A stretch of DNA of 64,000 bases, from NCBI GenBank assembly GCA_963717255.1, contig CAVQVT010000007.1:124001-188000 (forward strand). Reading direction: 5' to 3'. Shown here one piece after another: positions 9,557 to 18,757 of the stretch. The position numbers and the translations under genes are program-made. Each line of letters starts with the position of its first letter. Within the stretch, counting starts at the first letter, position 1. The stretch comes from CAIYQJ01 sp963717255. Its GTDB lineage: Bacteria; Chloroflexota; Limnocylindria; Limnocylindrales; CSP1-4. The notes beneath the pieces were generated by a model. That model did not search any database and was not told where the DNA came from. It saw nothing but the letters and a program-made list of their open reading frames with translations.

Positions 9557-9691
9557 ATGAAGCAGACGTACCAGCCCAAGAGGCGGCATCGCGCCAAGGA
9601 GCACGGCTTCCGCGCCCGGATGAAGTCGCCCGGGGGCCGGCGCACGCTCGCGCGACGCCGGGCCCGCGGTCGCAAGAAGCTCTCCGCCTGA
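9557..9691 (+). CDS. rpmH: 50S ribosomal protein L34
   Basis: 44 residues, MKQTYQPKRRHRAKEHGF then RARMKSPGGRRTLARRRARG, the full L34 signature, strongly basic. It is the first gene of the rpmH-rnpA-yidD-yidC-jag run and has a strong promoter 115 nt upstream. The in-frame start at 9494 is rejected because homologues begin at MKxTYQP. Confidence 0.97.
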   Translation: MKQTYQPKRRHRAKEHGFRARMKSPGGRRTLARRRARGRKKLSA

Positions 9692-9726
9692 CGCCGGCCA
9701 GCGGCGCACGCCGCCAGCGGCTCGCG

Positions 9727-10062
9727 ATGATCACGCGGCCAGCCGACTTCGCAGCCCTGCAGCGCGACGGGACGTCGCGCTCGTCCGGTCTTCTGTCCGT
9801 TCGCGCCCGCCGCACCGACCTCGCCGCGACGCGGTTCGCCTTCTCCACGGGGAAGAAGCTCGGCGGCGCGGTCGTGCGCAACCGGACGCGGCGCCGGATC
9901 CGCGAATCCCTCCGCCCGATGATCGCCGCGCTCGCGCCCGGATGGGACGTCCTCGTCGTCTCCCGGCCGGCGACCGCGGAGGCACCCCAGGCTGCCATCG
10001 CCGCCGACCTCGCCCGCCTGCTGGCCCGGGTCGGCATCCTCGGGACGGAGCCGCGCGAGTGA
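9727..10062 (+). CDS. rnpA: Ribonuclease P protein component
   Basis: 111 residues from ATG. FAALQRDGTSRSSGLLSV, RFAFSTGKKLGGAVVRNR and RTRRRIRESLRPM match the RnpA core, including the RNR-type RNA-binding helix. The protein assists the catalytic RNA in trimming tRNA 5' ends and the tmRNA 5' end. Homologues often begin a few residues earlier (L-P-x-x-R-R), and the upstream codons PASGARRQRLA are in frame, so a nonstandard upstream start is possible. The stop overlaps the yidD GTG. Confidence 0.93.
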   Translation: MITRPADFAALQRDGTSRSSGLLSVRARRTDLAATRFAFSTGKKLGGAVVRNRTRRRIRESLRPMIAALAPGWDVLVVSRPATAEAPQAAIAADLARLLARVGILGTEPRE

Positions 10063-10277
10063 AGCGGATCGGCTCGGCCTTCGGCGTCGCCCTGATCAAG
10101 CTCTACCGGGTCGTCTTCGTGTGGCTGCCGCCCTCCTGCCGGTTCTATCCGTCCTGCAGCCACTACACGGAGGAGGCGATCATCAAGTACGGACTGCTCC
10201 GCGGATCCTGGATGGGAGCGCGACGCATCGCGCGGTGCGGCCCATGGAATCCCGGCGGCTACGACCCCGTCCCGTGA
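10059..10277 (+). CDS. yidD: Membrane protein insertion efficiency factor YidD
   Basis: 72 residues. The family core is complete: SCRFYPSCSHYTEEAIIKYG followed by GARRIARCGPWNPGGYDPVP, with the three conserved cysteines. An N-terminal amphipathic helix (ALIKLYRVVFVWL) places it at the inner face of the membrane. GTG start overlaps the rnpA stop and its own stop overlaps the yidC GTG (GTGA on both sides), showing translational coupling. It is thought to help YidC-dependent insertion. Confidence 0.95.
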   Translation: MKRIGSAFGVALIKLYRVVFVWLPPSCRFYPSCSHYTEEAIIKYGLLRGSWMGARRIARCGPWNPGGYDPVP

Positions 10278-11452
10278 GCGAGGATCGCCGGAAGGTGGAC
10301 CGAAGGATCGTCGCGCGACGCCTCGCGCTCATCGCCCTCCTGGCGTTCGTCGTCCTGGTCGTCGCCGCCTGCGTGCCGGGGACCGCGTCCCCGGGCGCCT
10401 CCGGGGCCCCGACGCCCACGCAGACGCCCCTCGCTCCTGCGCAGCCGGGCGCGGACCCGATCAGCCTCCTGGCATGGCTGTTCACCCCGATCTTCCAGGT
10501 CCTGTTCATCACCCTCGTGGCGATCGATCAGGTCGTCCCGGACATGGGCATCGCGATCATCGTCATGACCCTGCTCGTCCGGACCCTTCTCGTCCCGGTC
10601 TTCCGCCGCCAGATCGTCAGCCAGCGCCGGACGCAGCTCGTCCAGCCGGAGATCAAGGCGCTCCAGGCGCGATACAAGGGCGACCGGAACAAGATCCAGC
10701 AGGCCACCATGGAGCTCTACCGGGAACGCGGCGTCAACCCGCTGTCGGGATGCCTCCCCACGCTCATCACGTTCGTCCTGCTCATCCCGATGTACTCGGT
10801 CATCTCGGCCGGCCTGACGAACTACGACCCGAACGCGATGCTGAACGTGTTCGGCGTCCAGCTCATCACGCTCGACTGCCCATCGGCGCCGGTCTACATC
10901 AACGGACAGGTCCAGCCGTGCCTGGACACGGTCGTCCCCTGGCTCGCCGGGCTGAACGTCGCCTACCCGTCGACGGTCTTCGCGATCGCCGGCTTCGGGA
11001 TCAGCGTCCTCGCCGTGATCTCGGCGCTCCTCCAGGTCGTCCAGACCCGGATGGTCATGCCGCCCGCTTCGCCGGGCGACCAGCAGGCCCGCCTCCAGCA
11101 GCAGATGCTGCTCTTCGTCCCGCTCATCTCCGTCCTCTACGGCGGGATCCTCCCGGCGGGCCTCTTCATCTACTGGATCGTCACGACGGTCTTCTCGATC
11201 TTCCAGCAGTACCTGATCGTCGGGTGGGGATCGCTGTTCCCGGTCTTCGGACGGACGCCCGGCTTCGCGCGCGACCACAAGCCGCGATTCCCGGTGACGT
11301 TCGACGCCGCCACGCCCAAGGGCCCCACCACGGCGCCCGGTCAGGGCGACCAAGGAACCATGAGCTCTCGCACGGAAGAGCAGCGGGCCGCTTCGGCCGC
11401 CTCCACCGTGCGCCAGCGCGGCCGGCAAGGCCGCCGAGGGAGACGCCGCTAG
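10274..11452 (+). CDS. yidC: Membrane protein insertase YidC
   Basis: 392 residues from GTG. The N-terminus has a signal/anchor (LALIALLAFVVLVVAAC) whose VVAAC may be a lipobox. The Oxa1 core follows: PIFQVLFITLVAIDQVVP, RTLLVPVFRRQIVSQRR with the conserved basic groove region, a coiled hairpin rich in Q/K, then SGCLPTLITFVLLIPMYSVI, FAIAGFGISVLAVISALL and PAGLFIYWIVTTVFSIFQQYL. It inserts and folds membrane proteins alone or with Sec. The C-terminal tail is basic (GRQGRRGRRR), as expected for ribosome contact. Overlaps yidD and is directly abutted by jag. Confidence 0.95.
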   Translation: MSEDRRKVDRRIVARRLALIALLAFVVLVVAACVPGTASPGASGAPTPTQTPLAPAQPGADPISLLAWLFTPIFQVLFITLVAIDQVVPDMGIAIIVMTLLVRTLLVPVFRRQIVSQRRTQLVQPEIKALQARYKGDRNKIQQATMELYRERGVNPLSGCLPTLITFVLLIPMYSVISAGLTNYDPNAMLNVFGVQLITLDCPSAPVYINGQVQPCLDTVVPWLAGLNVAYPSTVFAIAGFGISVLAVISALLQVVQTRMVMPPASPGDQQARLQQQMLLFVPLISVLYGGILPAGLFIYWIVTTVFSIFQQYLIVGWGSLFPVFGRTPGFARDHKPRFPVTFDAATPKGPTTAPGQGDQGTMSSRTEEQRAASAASTVRQRGRQGRRGRRR

Positions 11453-12526
11453 ATGAGCACAGACGCATACCGCGAGTTCACCGGGAAGACCGTCGAGGAG
11501 GCGATCCGGTCGGCGCGTGACGAGTTCGGCGTTGGGCTCGACGAGCTCGACTTCGAGATCCTCACCTCCGGCAGCCGGGGTGTCCTTGGGATGGGCGCGG
11601 AGCCGGCCCGGATCATCGCGGCGCCGCGGTCGGCCCTCGGCGGCTCCGCGCCGAAACGAGACGCCGCGGCCGCGCAGCCCCTCCCCGCGCCCACCGGCGC
11701 CGACCGGCCGCCGCGCCGTGACGACCGCGGCCGGCGGGACGACCGGTCTCGCGGCGACCGGCCGCCGCGCCGTGACGACCGGCCGCCGCGGCAGGAGAGC
11801 CGCCCGCCGGCGGAGGCCGTGCCGGCCGATGCCGTGCCGGCCGATGCCGTGCCGGCCGATGCCGTGCCGGCCGATGCCGTGCCGGCCGATGCCGTGCCGG
11901 CCCCCACAGACACCGCGTCCGCGCCCGCGTCGGCCGGACGCCGCGACCGAAGGCCGGCGCCCGAGCGGTCCACGGTCGTCTCCGAGGGCGAGGCGCGCGA
12001 GGTCCAGGCGGCGCGCTCGCTGGCGCGCGAGCGCGAGGAGCTTCAGGCCGCGGAGGCGTCTCCGGAGGCCCTGGAGGCGGGGCGCGCGATCCTCGCGGAG
12101 CTCATGGATCATCTCGGCTTCGACGTGGACGTCGAGGTGGACACGGGCGAGACGAATCGCCTCAACGTCGTCGGCCGGGGCCACGAGAAGGAGGCCCTGG
12201 GCGCGCTCATCGGGCGGAAGGGCGAGCGCCTCTCGGCGCTCCAGCACCTGCTCAACCTGATGCTGTCACGGCGCATGGGCGAATGGACCCGCGTCCTCGT
12301 GGACGTCGAGGATTACCGCGGTCGCCGCGAGCGTCAGCTCCGCGAGCTCGCGGTCAAGGCGGCCCAGCGGGTGACCGAGACCGGGAAGATGGTGCAGTTC
12401 GAGCCCATGCCCGCGCTCGAGCGCCGCTGGCTCCACCTGGCACTCCGGGACGACCCGAGCGTGGTGACGCAGTCGATCGGCGAGGAGCCGGACCGCCGCG
12501 TCGTCGTCCTGCCCCGCAACGTCTGA
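11453..12526 (+). CDS. jag: RNA-binding protein Jag/KhpB (Jag-N, KH, R3H)
   Basis: 357 residues; ATG immediately follows the yidC TAG. The Jag-N domain is at about 1-50 (FTGKTVEEAIRSARDEFGV, GSRGVLGMGAEPARI). A long disordered linker carries arginine/aspartate-rich stretches and a five-fold PADAV repeat. Then come KH (ALGALIGRKGERLSALQHLL) and R3H (PMPALERRWLHLALRDD, RRVVVLPRN). Jag/KhpB binds RNA and works with KhpA in cell elongation control. The yidC-jag pairing is the normal one; mnmE, which often follows, is absent here. Confidence 0.93.
   Translation: MSTDAYREFTGKTVEEAIRSARDEFGVGLDELDFEILTSGSRGVLGMGAEPARIIAAPRSALGGSAPKRDAAAAQPLPAPTGADRPPRRDDRGRRDDRSRGDRPPRRDDRPPRQESRPPAEAVPADAVPADAVPADAVPADAVPADAVPAPTDTASAPASAGRRDRRPAPERSTVVSEGEAREVQAARSLAREREELQAAEASPEALEAGRAILAELMDHLGFDVDVEVDTGETNRLNVVGRGHEKEALGALIGRKGERLSALQHLLNLMLSRRMGEWTRVLVDVEDYRGRRERQLRELAVKAAQRVTETGKMVQFEPMPALERRWLHLALRDDPSVVTQSIGEEPDRRVVVLPRNV
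11816..11902 (+). repeat. 15-bp in-frame tandem repeat in jag
   Basis: GCCGTGCCGGCCGAT repeated five times (11816-11890) plus a 12-bp partial copy, encoding PADAV units in the linker before the KH domain. The perfect identity of the copies suggests recent slippage; copy number may vary between strains or be mis-assembled. Confidence 0.95.
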
Positions 12527-12545
12527 CGAGCGCATGGCGACCGAC

Positions 12546-12601
12546 GGGACGCGTCGGCGAGGCGTTTCGGCGGCTCTTGGTAGGATGACGCGACGCGTCC
12601 C
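12546..12601. repeat. Widely spaced 10-bp inverted repeat downstream of jag
   Basis: GGGACGCGTC at 12546-12555 and GACGCGTCCC at 12592-12601 enclose 36 nt including a TAGGAT hexamer. It may end jag transcripts or control the VanW gene that follows; no T-tract is present. Confidence 0.35.
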
Positions 12602-12649
12602 GCCGGGCTGCCGGAGCCCACGGCGCGCGCGCCAGCGCCTGGACGCCAC

Positions 12650-14591
12650 GTGACCGAAGGCCTCAGGGTCGAGACGGAGACCGTCGTTCCCACCACCGCC
12701 CCGAAGAAGCGGCGGGTCTGGCCGCGCGTGGTCGCGGGCACGCTCTTCGGCGCGCTCGCCGCCCTCGCGCTGACCTCGGGACTCGTCGTGGCGGCGGACC
12801 AGCAGTACGCGGGCCGCATCCTGCCGGGCGTGCGCGTCGCCGGGACCGACCTCTCCGGGCTCGACGAGGATCAGGCGACGGAGGCCGTGACGACCTCGCT
12901 CGCCGGGTACGGGGATGGGACGATCGTCGTCCACACGCGCGCCGGGGACCGGGAGATCCCGTACGCGGCGATCGGACGCCGGCCCGACGTCGCGCCGATC
13001 GTCGCGGCGGCGTTCTCGGTCGGTCGAGGCGGCGAGCCCATCGACCGCCTGACGACCGACCTGCGCAATGCCGTGCGGGGCGTCGAGGTGGCGCCCGCGG
13101 TCACGCTGGACCGGGAGGCCGTGCGCGCGGCCATGGCCTCGATCGCTGCGGAGACCGACCTCGCCCCGGCGGACGCCTCCGTGGACTACAGCCCGGACGG
13201 CTCCACCGTGACCCCCGCCGTGGCCGGCGAGGAGATGGACGTCGACGCGGCGACCGACCAGGCGGTCGTAGCACTCTCCACCACGGAGGCCCCGGACACC
13301 GTCGAGGTGGACGCCGCATACGCGCCGGTCGAGGCGTCGACCACGACCGAGGACGCCGAGGCTGCCGTCGCGGCTGCCGCGCGGATGCAGGGCCCGGTCC
13401 TCCTCGCCCAGGGCAAGGAGAAGATGGACCGTCACCGCGAAGACCGTGAAGACGTGGATCGGGCTGGGGACCCGACCCGACGGGTCATTCGGCCCGGTCG
13501 TGGACACGCAGAAGGCCGCAGCTTCCATCGCCAAGCTCGCGCCCAAGATCGACCGTCCCGCCAGGAGCGCCACGTTCCTCACCGGCAAGGACGGCACGGT
13601 CGTCGGCGTCGTCGCGGGCAAGGAGGGCCGGACCCTCGACCCGGAGGCGACCGCCGCTCGCGTCGCCGCCGCCCTCCTGGCGCGCGGCGCCGACCCCACG
13701 GTCGCCGCCGCCCCGGTCGAGATCGGGTTCGCGTCCGCCGATCCGGTCCTCACGACCGAGGAGGCGCGCCAGGCCGCGCCGCTGATGAGGCGGATCTCCA
13801 CCTGGACGACCAAGTACGAGGTCAGCGAGCGCAACGGGTTCGCGGCGAACATCTCGATCCCCACGAAGATCATCGACGGCACCGTCATCGGCCCGGGCGA
13901 GGAGTTCGACTTCTGGAAGGTCGTCGGCATCCCCACCGTCGAGCAGGGCTACAAGGCGGGTGGTGCCATCATCAACGGGCGATCGGAGCCCACGGGGGCG
14001 TTCGCTGGCGGGATCTGCTCCTGCTCCACCACGATCTTCAACGCCGCCGTCCGCGCGGGCTTCGAGATCCTCGAGCGTCAGGCTCACTACTACTACATCA
14101 CGCGCTACCCGCTCGGCCTGGACGCCACCGTGTGGCTCACCGGGAACAGCGGCCTCTCGATGCGCTGGCGCAACGACACCGAGTACCCGGTCCTCGTCCG
14201 CGGGTTCGCATCCCCCGGCGTCGTGCGTTTCGATCTCTACTCGGTCCCGACCGGGCGCACCGTGACCTTCAGCAAGCCGGTGGTGACCAACTACACGAGG
14301 GCCACGGACGTCACCCAGTACACGACATCGCTGCGTCCGGGACAGTCCAAGCGGGTCGAGTACCCGACCGACGGCATGAACGCATCCGTGACGCGCGTGG
14401 TGAAGGACAAGGACGGCAAGGTCATCCGGACCGACACGTTCTTCTCGCGCTACGCCCGGGTCAACGGCCTCCTGCTGGTCGGCAAGAAGGAGGCGCCCGA
14501 GGCGACGCCCGAGCCGACGCCGGACGTCCCGATCGTGGACGGTGGTGTGACCCCGCCGGACGGAGGGGCCGTCCCGCCCCCGGCGCCGTAA
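12650..14591 (+). CDS. VanW family protein with peptidoglycan-binding-like repeats (one frameshift)
   Basis: Begins GTG. A cytoplasmic basic stretch (PKKRRVWPR) precedes a membrane anchor (GTLFGALAALALTSGLVVAA). The outside part carries two PG_binding_4-like repeats (GVRVAGTDLSGLDEDQATEA and the similar second repeat after it), then the VanW domain: RNGFAANISIPTKIIDGTVI, GPGEEFDFWKVVG, GGICSCSTTIFNAAV and RQAHYYYITRYPLGLDATVW. VanW proteins occur in glycopeptide-resistance clusters and widely as cell-wall proteins of unknown reaction. A one-base excess at 13425-13427 (AAGATGGACC) splits the frame; removal gives KMTVTAKTVKTW. A terminator hairpin follows the stop. Confidence 0.85.
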
Positions 14592-14613
14592 GGCGGCGTC
14601 ACCCGAGAGAGCG

Positions 14614-14640
14614 CAGGGCCCGCCGTCGAGGCGGGCCCTG
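14614..14640. terminator. Bidirectional hairpin terminator between VanW gene and lipoprotein gene
   Basis: CAGGGCCCGC, a 7-nt loop and GCGGGCCCTG, followed by TTCGT. A 10-bp perfect stem between convergent genes; suited to end transcription from both sides. Confidence 0.7.
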
Positions 14641-14682
14641 TTCGTGTCGGGTGCGGGCCAGCTTCCCGGCCGGATCCGCCGT

Positions 14683-15588
14683 CTACGGCAGGGTGAGGCC
14701 CGAGGGGATGTCGAGCCCCGACGGGAACGGGAACATGCCCTCCGGCGAGTCGGACACCTTCGACGGGTCCGGGGGCTGGATGTCCACCGGCGTCTCGTAG
14801 TCGAAGACGAAGACCATCGATGCCGGCACTCCGGTCCGGCTCGTCTCCGGGTCGATGACGAACCCCATCGACTGCGGGAGGTTCGTGCCGGTGTCGACGC
14901 GGACGACGAACGACGCGGCGCCCGACAGCGCGGACAGCGGGTCGTTCTCGTCGCCGGTCGTGCCGGCAGGCGTCTGGATCTCGTAGCCGATGACACACGA
15001 GGAGGAGCCCGGCAGCTCGAGCGTCGACGGGATCTCCGCGAGGGGCTTGAGCCCGGAGGCGTCGAAGGTGGAGCCGAAGATGTCGGTGTCCGTCCCGGCC
15101 GCGGTCGAGTCCGACTTCGTCCATGTGTCGGATCCGAACATGGAGACCCAGCTCTCCTCGCCGATCGTGATCGACGAGAACAGGCTCAGCCCGCCGCCCA
15201 TCCCGGTGGACATCTCCACCTTGTCCGGCTTCTGGAACTTCATCGTGATGTCCATCGACACGTCGCTGGTCGAGGAGCCGGGAAGAGCGGTCGTGACCGT
15301 GGCGGTCGCGATGTAATGGTCGACGTTCTTCATCGCCTCAGCCATCGCGGCCGGATCGGCGCACGAGTTGTCGGTCGATCCGCCGGCGGACGCGGCCGGC
15401 TGAGCCGTGGGCGGGGTCGTGGGCGCCGGGGTGTCCGCGGGCGCCTGGGACGCGACCCGCGACGCGCCGGGCGCCGACGAGGCGGCCGGGGTCGAGGACG
15501 AGCCGCCGCAGGCGGCGACCGCGAGGGCGACGATGGCGGAGCCGGCGACGAGCCGGGCCGTGACGAGCGAGCTGGTTCGATCGGGCAT
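14683..15588 (-). CDS. Lipoprotein with LppX/LprG-like fold (putative)
   Basis: 301 residues. Signal peptide MPDRTSSLVTARLVAGSA then IVALAVAACGG with a lipobox at AVAAC, followed by a Ser/Pro/Ala-rich linker. The mature domain has alternating short strands (HYIATATVTTALPGSSTSD, MDITMKFQKPDKVEMST, GEESWVSMFGSDTWTK), resembling lipid- or lipoprotein-binding LppX/LolA-like half-barrels. No catalytic motif. The ATG is preceded by GAGGAGACCCC. Monocistronic, convergent with the VanW gene. The fold assignment is tentative; lipoprotein status is clear. Confidence 0.7.
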   Translation of the reverse strand: MPDRTSSLVTARLVAGSAIVALAVAACGGSSSTPAASSAPGASRVASQAPADTPAPTTPPTAQPAASAGGSTDNSCADPAAMAEAMKNVDHYIATATVTTALPGSSTSDVSMDITMKFQKPDKVEMSTGMGGGLSLFSSITIGEESWVSMFGSDTWTKSDSTAAGTDTDIFGSTFDASGLKPLAEIPSTLELPGSSSCVIGYEIQTPAGTTGDENDPLSALSGAASFVVRVDTGTNLPQSMGFVIDPETSRTGVPASMVFVFDYETPVDIQPPDPSKVSDSPEGMFPFPSGLDIPSGLTLP

Positions 15589-15732
15589 GGGGTCTCCTCA
15601 GGCCGCTGCGTGCAGCGGGAACGCGCCGACGAGCATACCGCGGAGCGCGCGCGGGGGCCTCGGATCGCCTCGTCGCGTGAGCGGCGCCGCGTCTCGCCGC
15701 CCAGGCCGCGCCGGGCGTGCCATCATCGGCGC

Positions 15733-16257
15733 ATGGGCATCGTCGTCCGCGAGGCGCACCCCGACGAGTTCGCGGTCCTCGGCGAGATCGTCGTCTCCGC
15801 CTACCGCGAGGTCGGCGCCCTGGAGGGGGACGAGGCGTACGCCGCCGAGCTGCGCGACGTGGCCGCGCGCGCCGCCGCCGCGGTCGTGTTCGCCGCGCTC
15901 GATCCGGCTGCCGGCCGGCCGGTCGGATGCGCCACGTATGTCCCGGGGCTCGCGTCTCCCCTCGCCGAGGAGCTTCGGCCCGGCGAGGCGTCGATCCGGA
16001 TGCTCGCCGTGGACCCCGCCGCGGCAGGGCGCGGCGCGGGGACCGCGCTCGCGGCTGCCTGCGTCGAGCGCGCCCGCGCCGACGGCTTCGGGCGCGTGGT
16101 CCTCCATTCGCTCCCCGTCATGGCGGCCGCGCAGCGCATCTACCTGCGACTCGGCTTCCGCCACGTTCCCGAGCGCGACTGGGTCCCGGTCCCCGACATC
16201 CACCTGCTCTGCTTCGTGCTGGATCTCGACGTCGACGTGGGGCCCACCGCGTCGTAG
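15733..16257 (+). CDS. GNAT family N-acetyltransferase
   Basis: 174 residues. Motif A for acetyl-CoA binding is IRMLAVDPAAAGRGAGTALA; the C-terminal HSLPVMAAAQRIYLRLGFRH carries the conserved Tyr and the LGF beta-bulge region. The substrate is unknown. A CATCAT hexamer lies 6 nt before the ATG and there is no Shine-Dalgarno, consistent with a leaderless message. Stands alone between a lipoprotein gene on the other strand and the LLM oxidoreductase. Confidence 0.88.
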   Translation: MGIVVREAHPDEFAVLGEIVVSAYREVGALEGDEAYAAELRDVAARAAAAVVFAALDPAAGRPVGCATYVPGLASPLAEELRPGEASIRMLAVDPAAAGRGAGTALAAACVERARADGFGRVVLHSLPVMAAAQRIYLRLGFRHVPERDWVPVPDIHLLCFVLDLDVDVGPTAS

Positions 16258-16306
16258 CGCCGCCGCCGAGACCGTCGGCCTTCCCCCCGGCCCTACGATG
16301 TCCCCC

Positions 16307-17205
16307 ATGACGCGCCTCGCCCCCGGCCTGACGATCGGCTTCAAGACCTCGCCGCAGGGCGTCGACCTCGCCACGCTGGACGCCACGTGGCGGGCTGCCG
16401 GCTCGCTCGACGCCTTCGACGCCGGGTGGGTGAACGACCACCTGACCGACGCGAACCTCGAGCGCGGGGGCTCCAGTCTGAGCCGATGACGCTCCTCGCC
16501 GCCCTCGCCCACCACGTGCCGGGCAAGTGGCTGGGCACGGCGGTCCTCTCGAACACGTTCCGGCACCCGTCGTTGCTCGCGAAGGAGGCGACCGTCCTGG
16601 ACGACCTCACGGGCGGGCGCTTCATCCTCGGGCTCGGGGCGGGGTGGCACCCGGGCGAGCACGAGACGTTCGGCATCCCGCTCCCGCCGCCGTCCGAGCG
16701 GTTCGACCGGTACGAGAGCACGCTCCGCGTCCTGCGCGCCCTCTTCTCGGACCGGGCGCGACGGCCGCCGGGGGTGGATCTCGACGATCCGTTCTCGCCC
16801 CTCGTCGGTGCGACGAACGAGCCGGGGACGGTGCGGCCGGCCGGGCCGCTCATCTGGCTCGGCGGCCAGAAGCGGCGCGGGATCGATCTCGCGGTGCGCT
16901 TCGCGGATGGCTGGCCGATGCCGGGGAACATGGCCGGCGACGTCGCGTACTTCGCGGCGAAGCGCGAGGAGATCCGGCGCGCCCTCGAGGCGGCCGGGCG
17001 CGACCCGGACGACTTCAGCTTCGCGGGGCAGGTCGTCTCCGGCACGACGACCGCCGCGCGACGGGAGGCGCTCGAAGCCGCCGACGCCTTCGTGCGCGCC
17101 GGGGCGGACCACGTGATCGTGGGGATCGTGGCGGCCGGGGGGCCGGCGGCACTCGAGGCGGCAGCGCACGACGTGGCCGTGCGACTCCGCGAGCGGTTCG
17201 GCTAG
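16307..17205 (+). CDS. LLM class F420-dependent oxidoreductase (one frameshift)
   Basis: Starts MTRLAPGLTIGFKTSPQGVD, then FDAGWVNDHLTD; after a one-base loss near 16480 it continues EPMTLLAALAHHVPGKWLGT, VLSNTFRHPSLLAKEATVLD, RFILGLGAGWHPGEHETFGI and ADGWPMPGNM. These are the bacterial luciferase-like TIM-barrel motifs of F420-dependent enzymes, where the first strand and the GAGWHPGEH loop bind the deazaflavin. The substrate cannot be told. ATG 16307 is chosen because TACGAT ends 7 nt upstream; ATG 16298 is in frame but overlaps that hexamer. Together with the PPOX protein further on it suggests the organism makes F420. Confidence 0.85.
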
Positions 17206-17215
17206 GGAGGTGGCG

Positions 17216-17987
17216 ATGGGCGGGCGCGACGACCGGCCGGGGGAGAAGCGCGGCGACGGGCCGCTGTCCGGCGCCCGAGGGGCCCCGTCCGGCGCGATGC
17301 CTCCCGGCGAGATCGGCGATCTGTTCGCGGCCGGGCGGCGGGTCGCGCTCCGGCCGGGCGCGGTTGTCGTCTCCGAAGGCGACGTCTCCGGCCGTGTCGT
17401 CCTCGTGATCTCCGGCCGACCTCAAGGTGTCCACGTTCTCCGAGGGCGGCCGCGAGACGGTCCTCGGCTTCCGCGGCCGCGGCGACCTCATCGGCGAGCT
17501 GGCGGCGATCGACGGCGAGCCGCACTTCGCGACGGTGACCGCGGTGGAGCCCGCCGAGATCGCGACGCTCACGGCCGACCGGTTCGTGGAGGGCCTCCGG
17601 GATCGCCCCGAGGCCGCGATCAGCGTGCTCCGGACGGTCATCGCCCGCCTGCGGGACGCGGACCGCAAGCGTGCCGAGTTCGCCGATCTCCCCGCCGACG
17701 CGCGCGTCGCGCAACGCCTCGTGGAGCTGGCCGCGGGTCGAGTCGCGGAGCGCGACGGCGCGCCGCCGGACGAGCCCGGCCGTCCGGCCGACGCCGACGC
17801 CGGCCGGACCTCGGTGCCCGTCGCCCTCGCCATCACGCAGGCGGAGATCGCCGGCCTCGTCGGCTGCTCGCGCGAGGCCGCGAACCGCGCGCTCAACCGC
17901 TTCCGCGGCGATGGCCTGGTCGCGATCGGCCGTGGCCGCGTCACGGTCCTCGACGTGGAGGGGCTCCGGCGCATCGCCCGCTCATGA
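17216..17987 (+). CDS. Crp/Fnr family transcriptional regulator (one frameshift)
   Basis: Cyclic-nucleotide-binding jelly roll: IGDLFAAGRRVALRPGAVVV, SEGDVSGRVVLVISGR, then STFSEGGRETVLGFRGRGDL, IGELAAIDGEPHFATVTAVE. The C-terminal winged helix ends ITQAEIAGLVGCSREAANRA and FRGDGLVAIGRGRVTVLD. The cAMP pocket signature (GEL...R..) is only partly kept, and no Cys cluster for iron-sulfur is present, so the ligand is unknown. The frame breaks near 17420; deleting one base from GGCCGACCTC gives GRLKVSTFSEGG. A GGGAGG Shine-Dalgarno stands 6 nt before ATG 17216. The cyclase-like gene at 18.8 kb makes a cyclic-nucleotide link possible. Confidence 0.85.
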
Positions 17988-18082
17988 CGTGCGCCGAGCC
18001 CGCCGCGGGGACGCGCGCGGCGGGCTCGGGCGGGCGATCGGGCTCGGGGCGCGCTCGGACGCGCACCGGGCCGGCGAGGGTG

Positions 18083-18286
18083 TCAGGGGCGACCGGTCGT
18101 GAGGGCCGGCTCGCCGGCGAGCGGGACCCGGATCCGGCCGATCAGGCGCCCCAGGATCCCGCGCGTCGGGGTCGCGCGGCCCGACGCGGAGCGGAGCTCC
18201 GCGGCGTGGCGCCACGCGGGGTGCGCGTACTCCCGCAGGCGGTCCTCGTGGATGGTCTGGGCGAGCATGCCCGGCTGCGTCGTCAT
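18083..18286 (-). CDS. Small basic protein of unknown function (67 aa)
   Basis: MTTQPGMLAQTIHEDRLREY then a basic region (RGILGRLIGRIRVPLAGEP). No recognised domain. A purine-rich GAGGAAGGGG lies just upstream of the ATG, codon use is GC3-rich, and it follows another small gene by 17 nt on the same strand, so both look genuinely translated. The helix ILGRLIGRIRV is amphipathic and could bind membrane or nucleic acid. Confidence 0.5.
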   Translation of the reverse strand: MTTQPGMLAQTIHEDRLREYAHPAWRHAAELRSASGRATPTRGILGRLIGRIRVPLAGEPALTTGRP

Positions 18287-18303
18287 CGTCTTCCCCTTCC
18301 TCT

Positions 18304-18549
18304 TCAGGTCGGCTCGCACACGCGGACGAGCCGGATGCCGTCGTGGGCGGCGACGATCCGCCCCGGGCGCCCGTCCTCGGTCACGCATGCCTCGCCGAGA
18401 TCCCCCTCGACCGCGGGTCCGGCCGTCCCGGCGCGGGCCCAGTCGGCCCACGCGCCCGAGCGGATCGGCGCGAGCGGCTCGTCCGGCCGTCGGTGCTCCG
18501 GCTGCCGCCACCCATCGATCACCAGGCGCATGGCTCCGAGCAGGCTCAT
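18304..18549 (-). CDS. Small protein of unknown function (81 aa)
   Basis: MSLLGAMRLVIDGWRQPEHR then a region ending DGIRLVRVCEPT. GGAGGAACCG stands immediately before the ATG. No domain is recognised. It is the first gene of a two-gene unit with the 67-aa gene and is divergent from the cyclase gene at 18758, with about 200 nt between them. Confidence 0.5.
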   Translation of the reverse strand: MSLLGAMRLVIDGWRQPEHRRPDEPLAPIRSGAWADWARAGTAGPAVEGDLGEACVTEDGRPGRIVAAHDGIRLVRVCEPT

Positions 18550-18757
18550 CGGTTCCTCCGTGGCTCCGGCCCGGTCGCGGGCCTTGACGGACCCACTCTC
18601 GGCCAGCGGCCCATCGCGCCGAACCCCGTGCGTCACGCTCGATCCGGTACTTCGTCACACAGCGGCGACGCCGTCCCGCCCTCCGCCCGGCCGGGCCGGA
18701 CCGGGGCCTGGGCTTCGACGCTTGAGGGCGGTGGACACCGGGGGTACGCTGCCGGAC

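Noticed and set aside
10259..12247. 662-aa minus-strand frame over yidC and jag
   Set aside because: Shadow of real plus-strand genes in GC-rich DNA; rich in Arg/Asp/Gly with no domain.
13485..14996. 503-aa minus-strand frame over the VanW gene
   Set aside because: Shadow frame; VanW motifs are on the plus strand.
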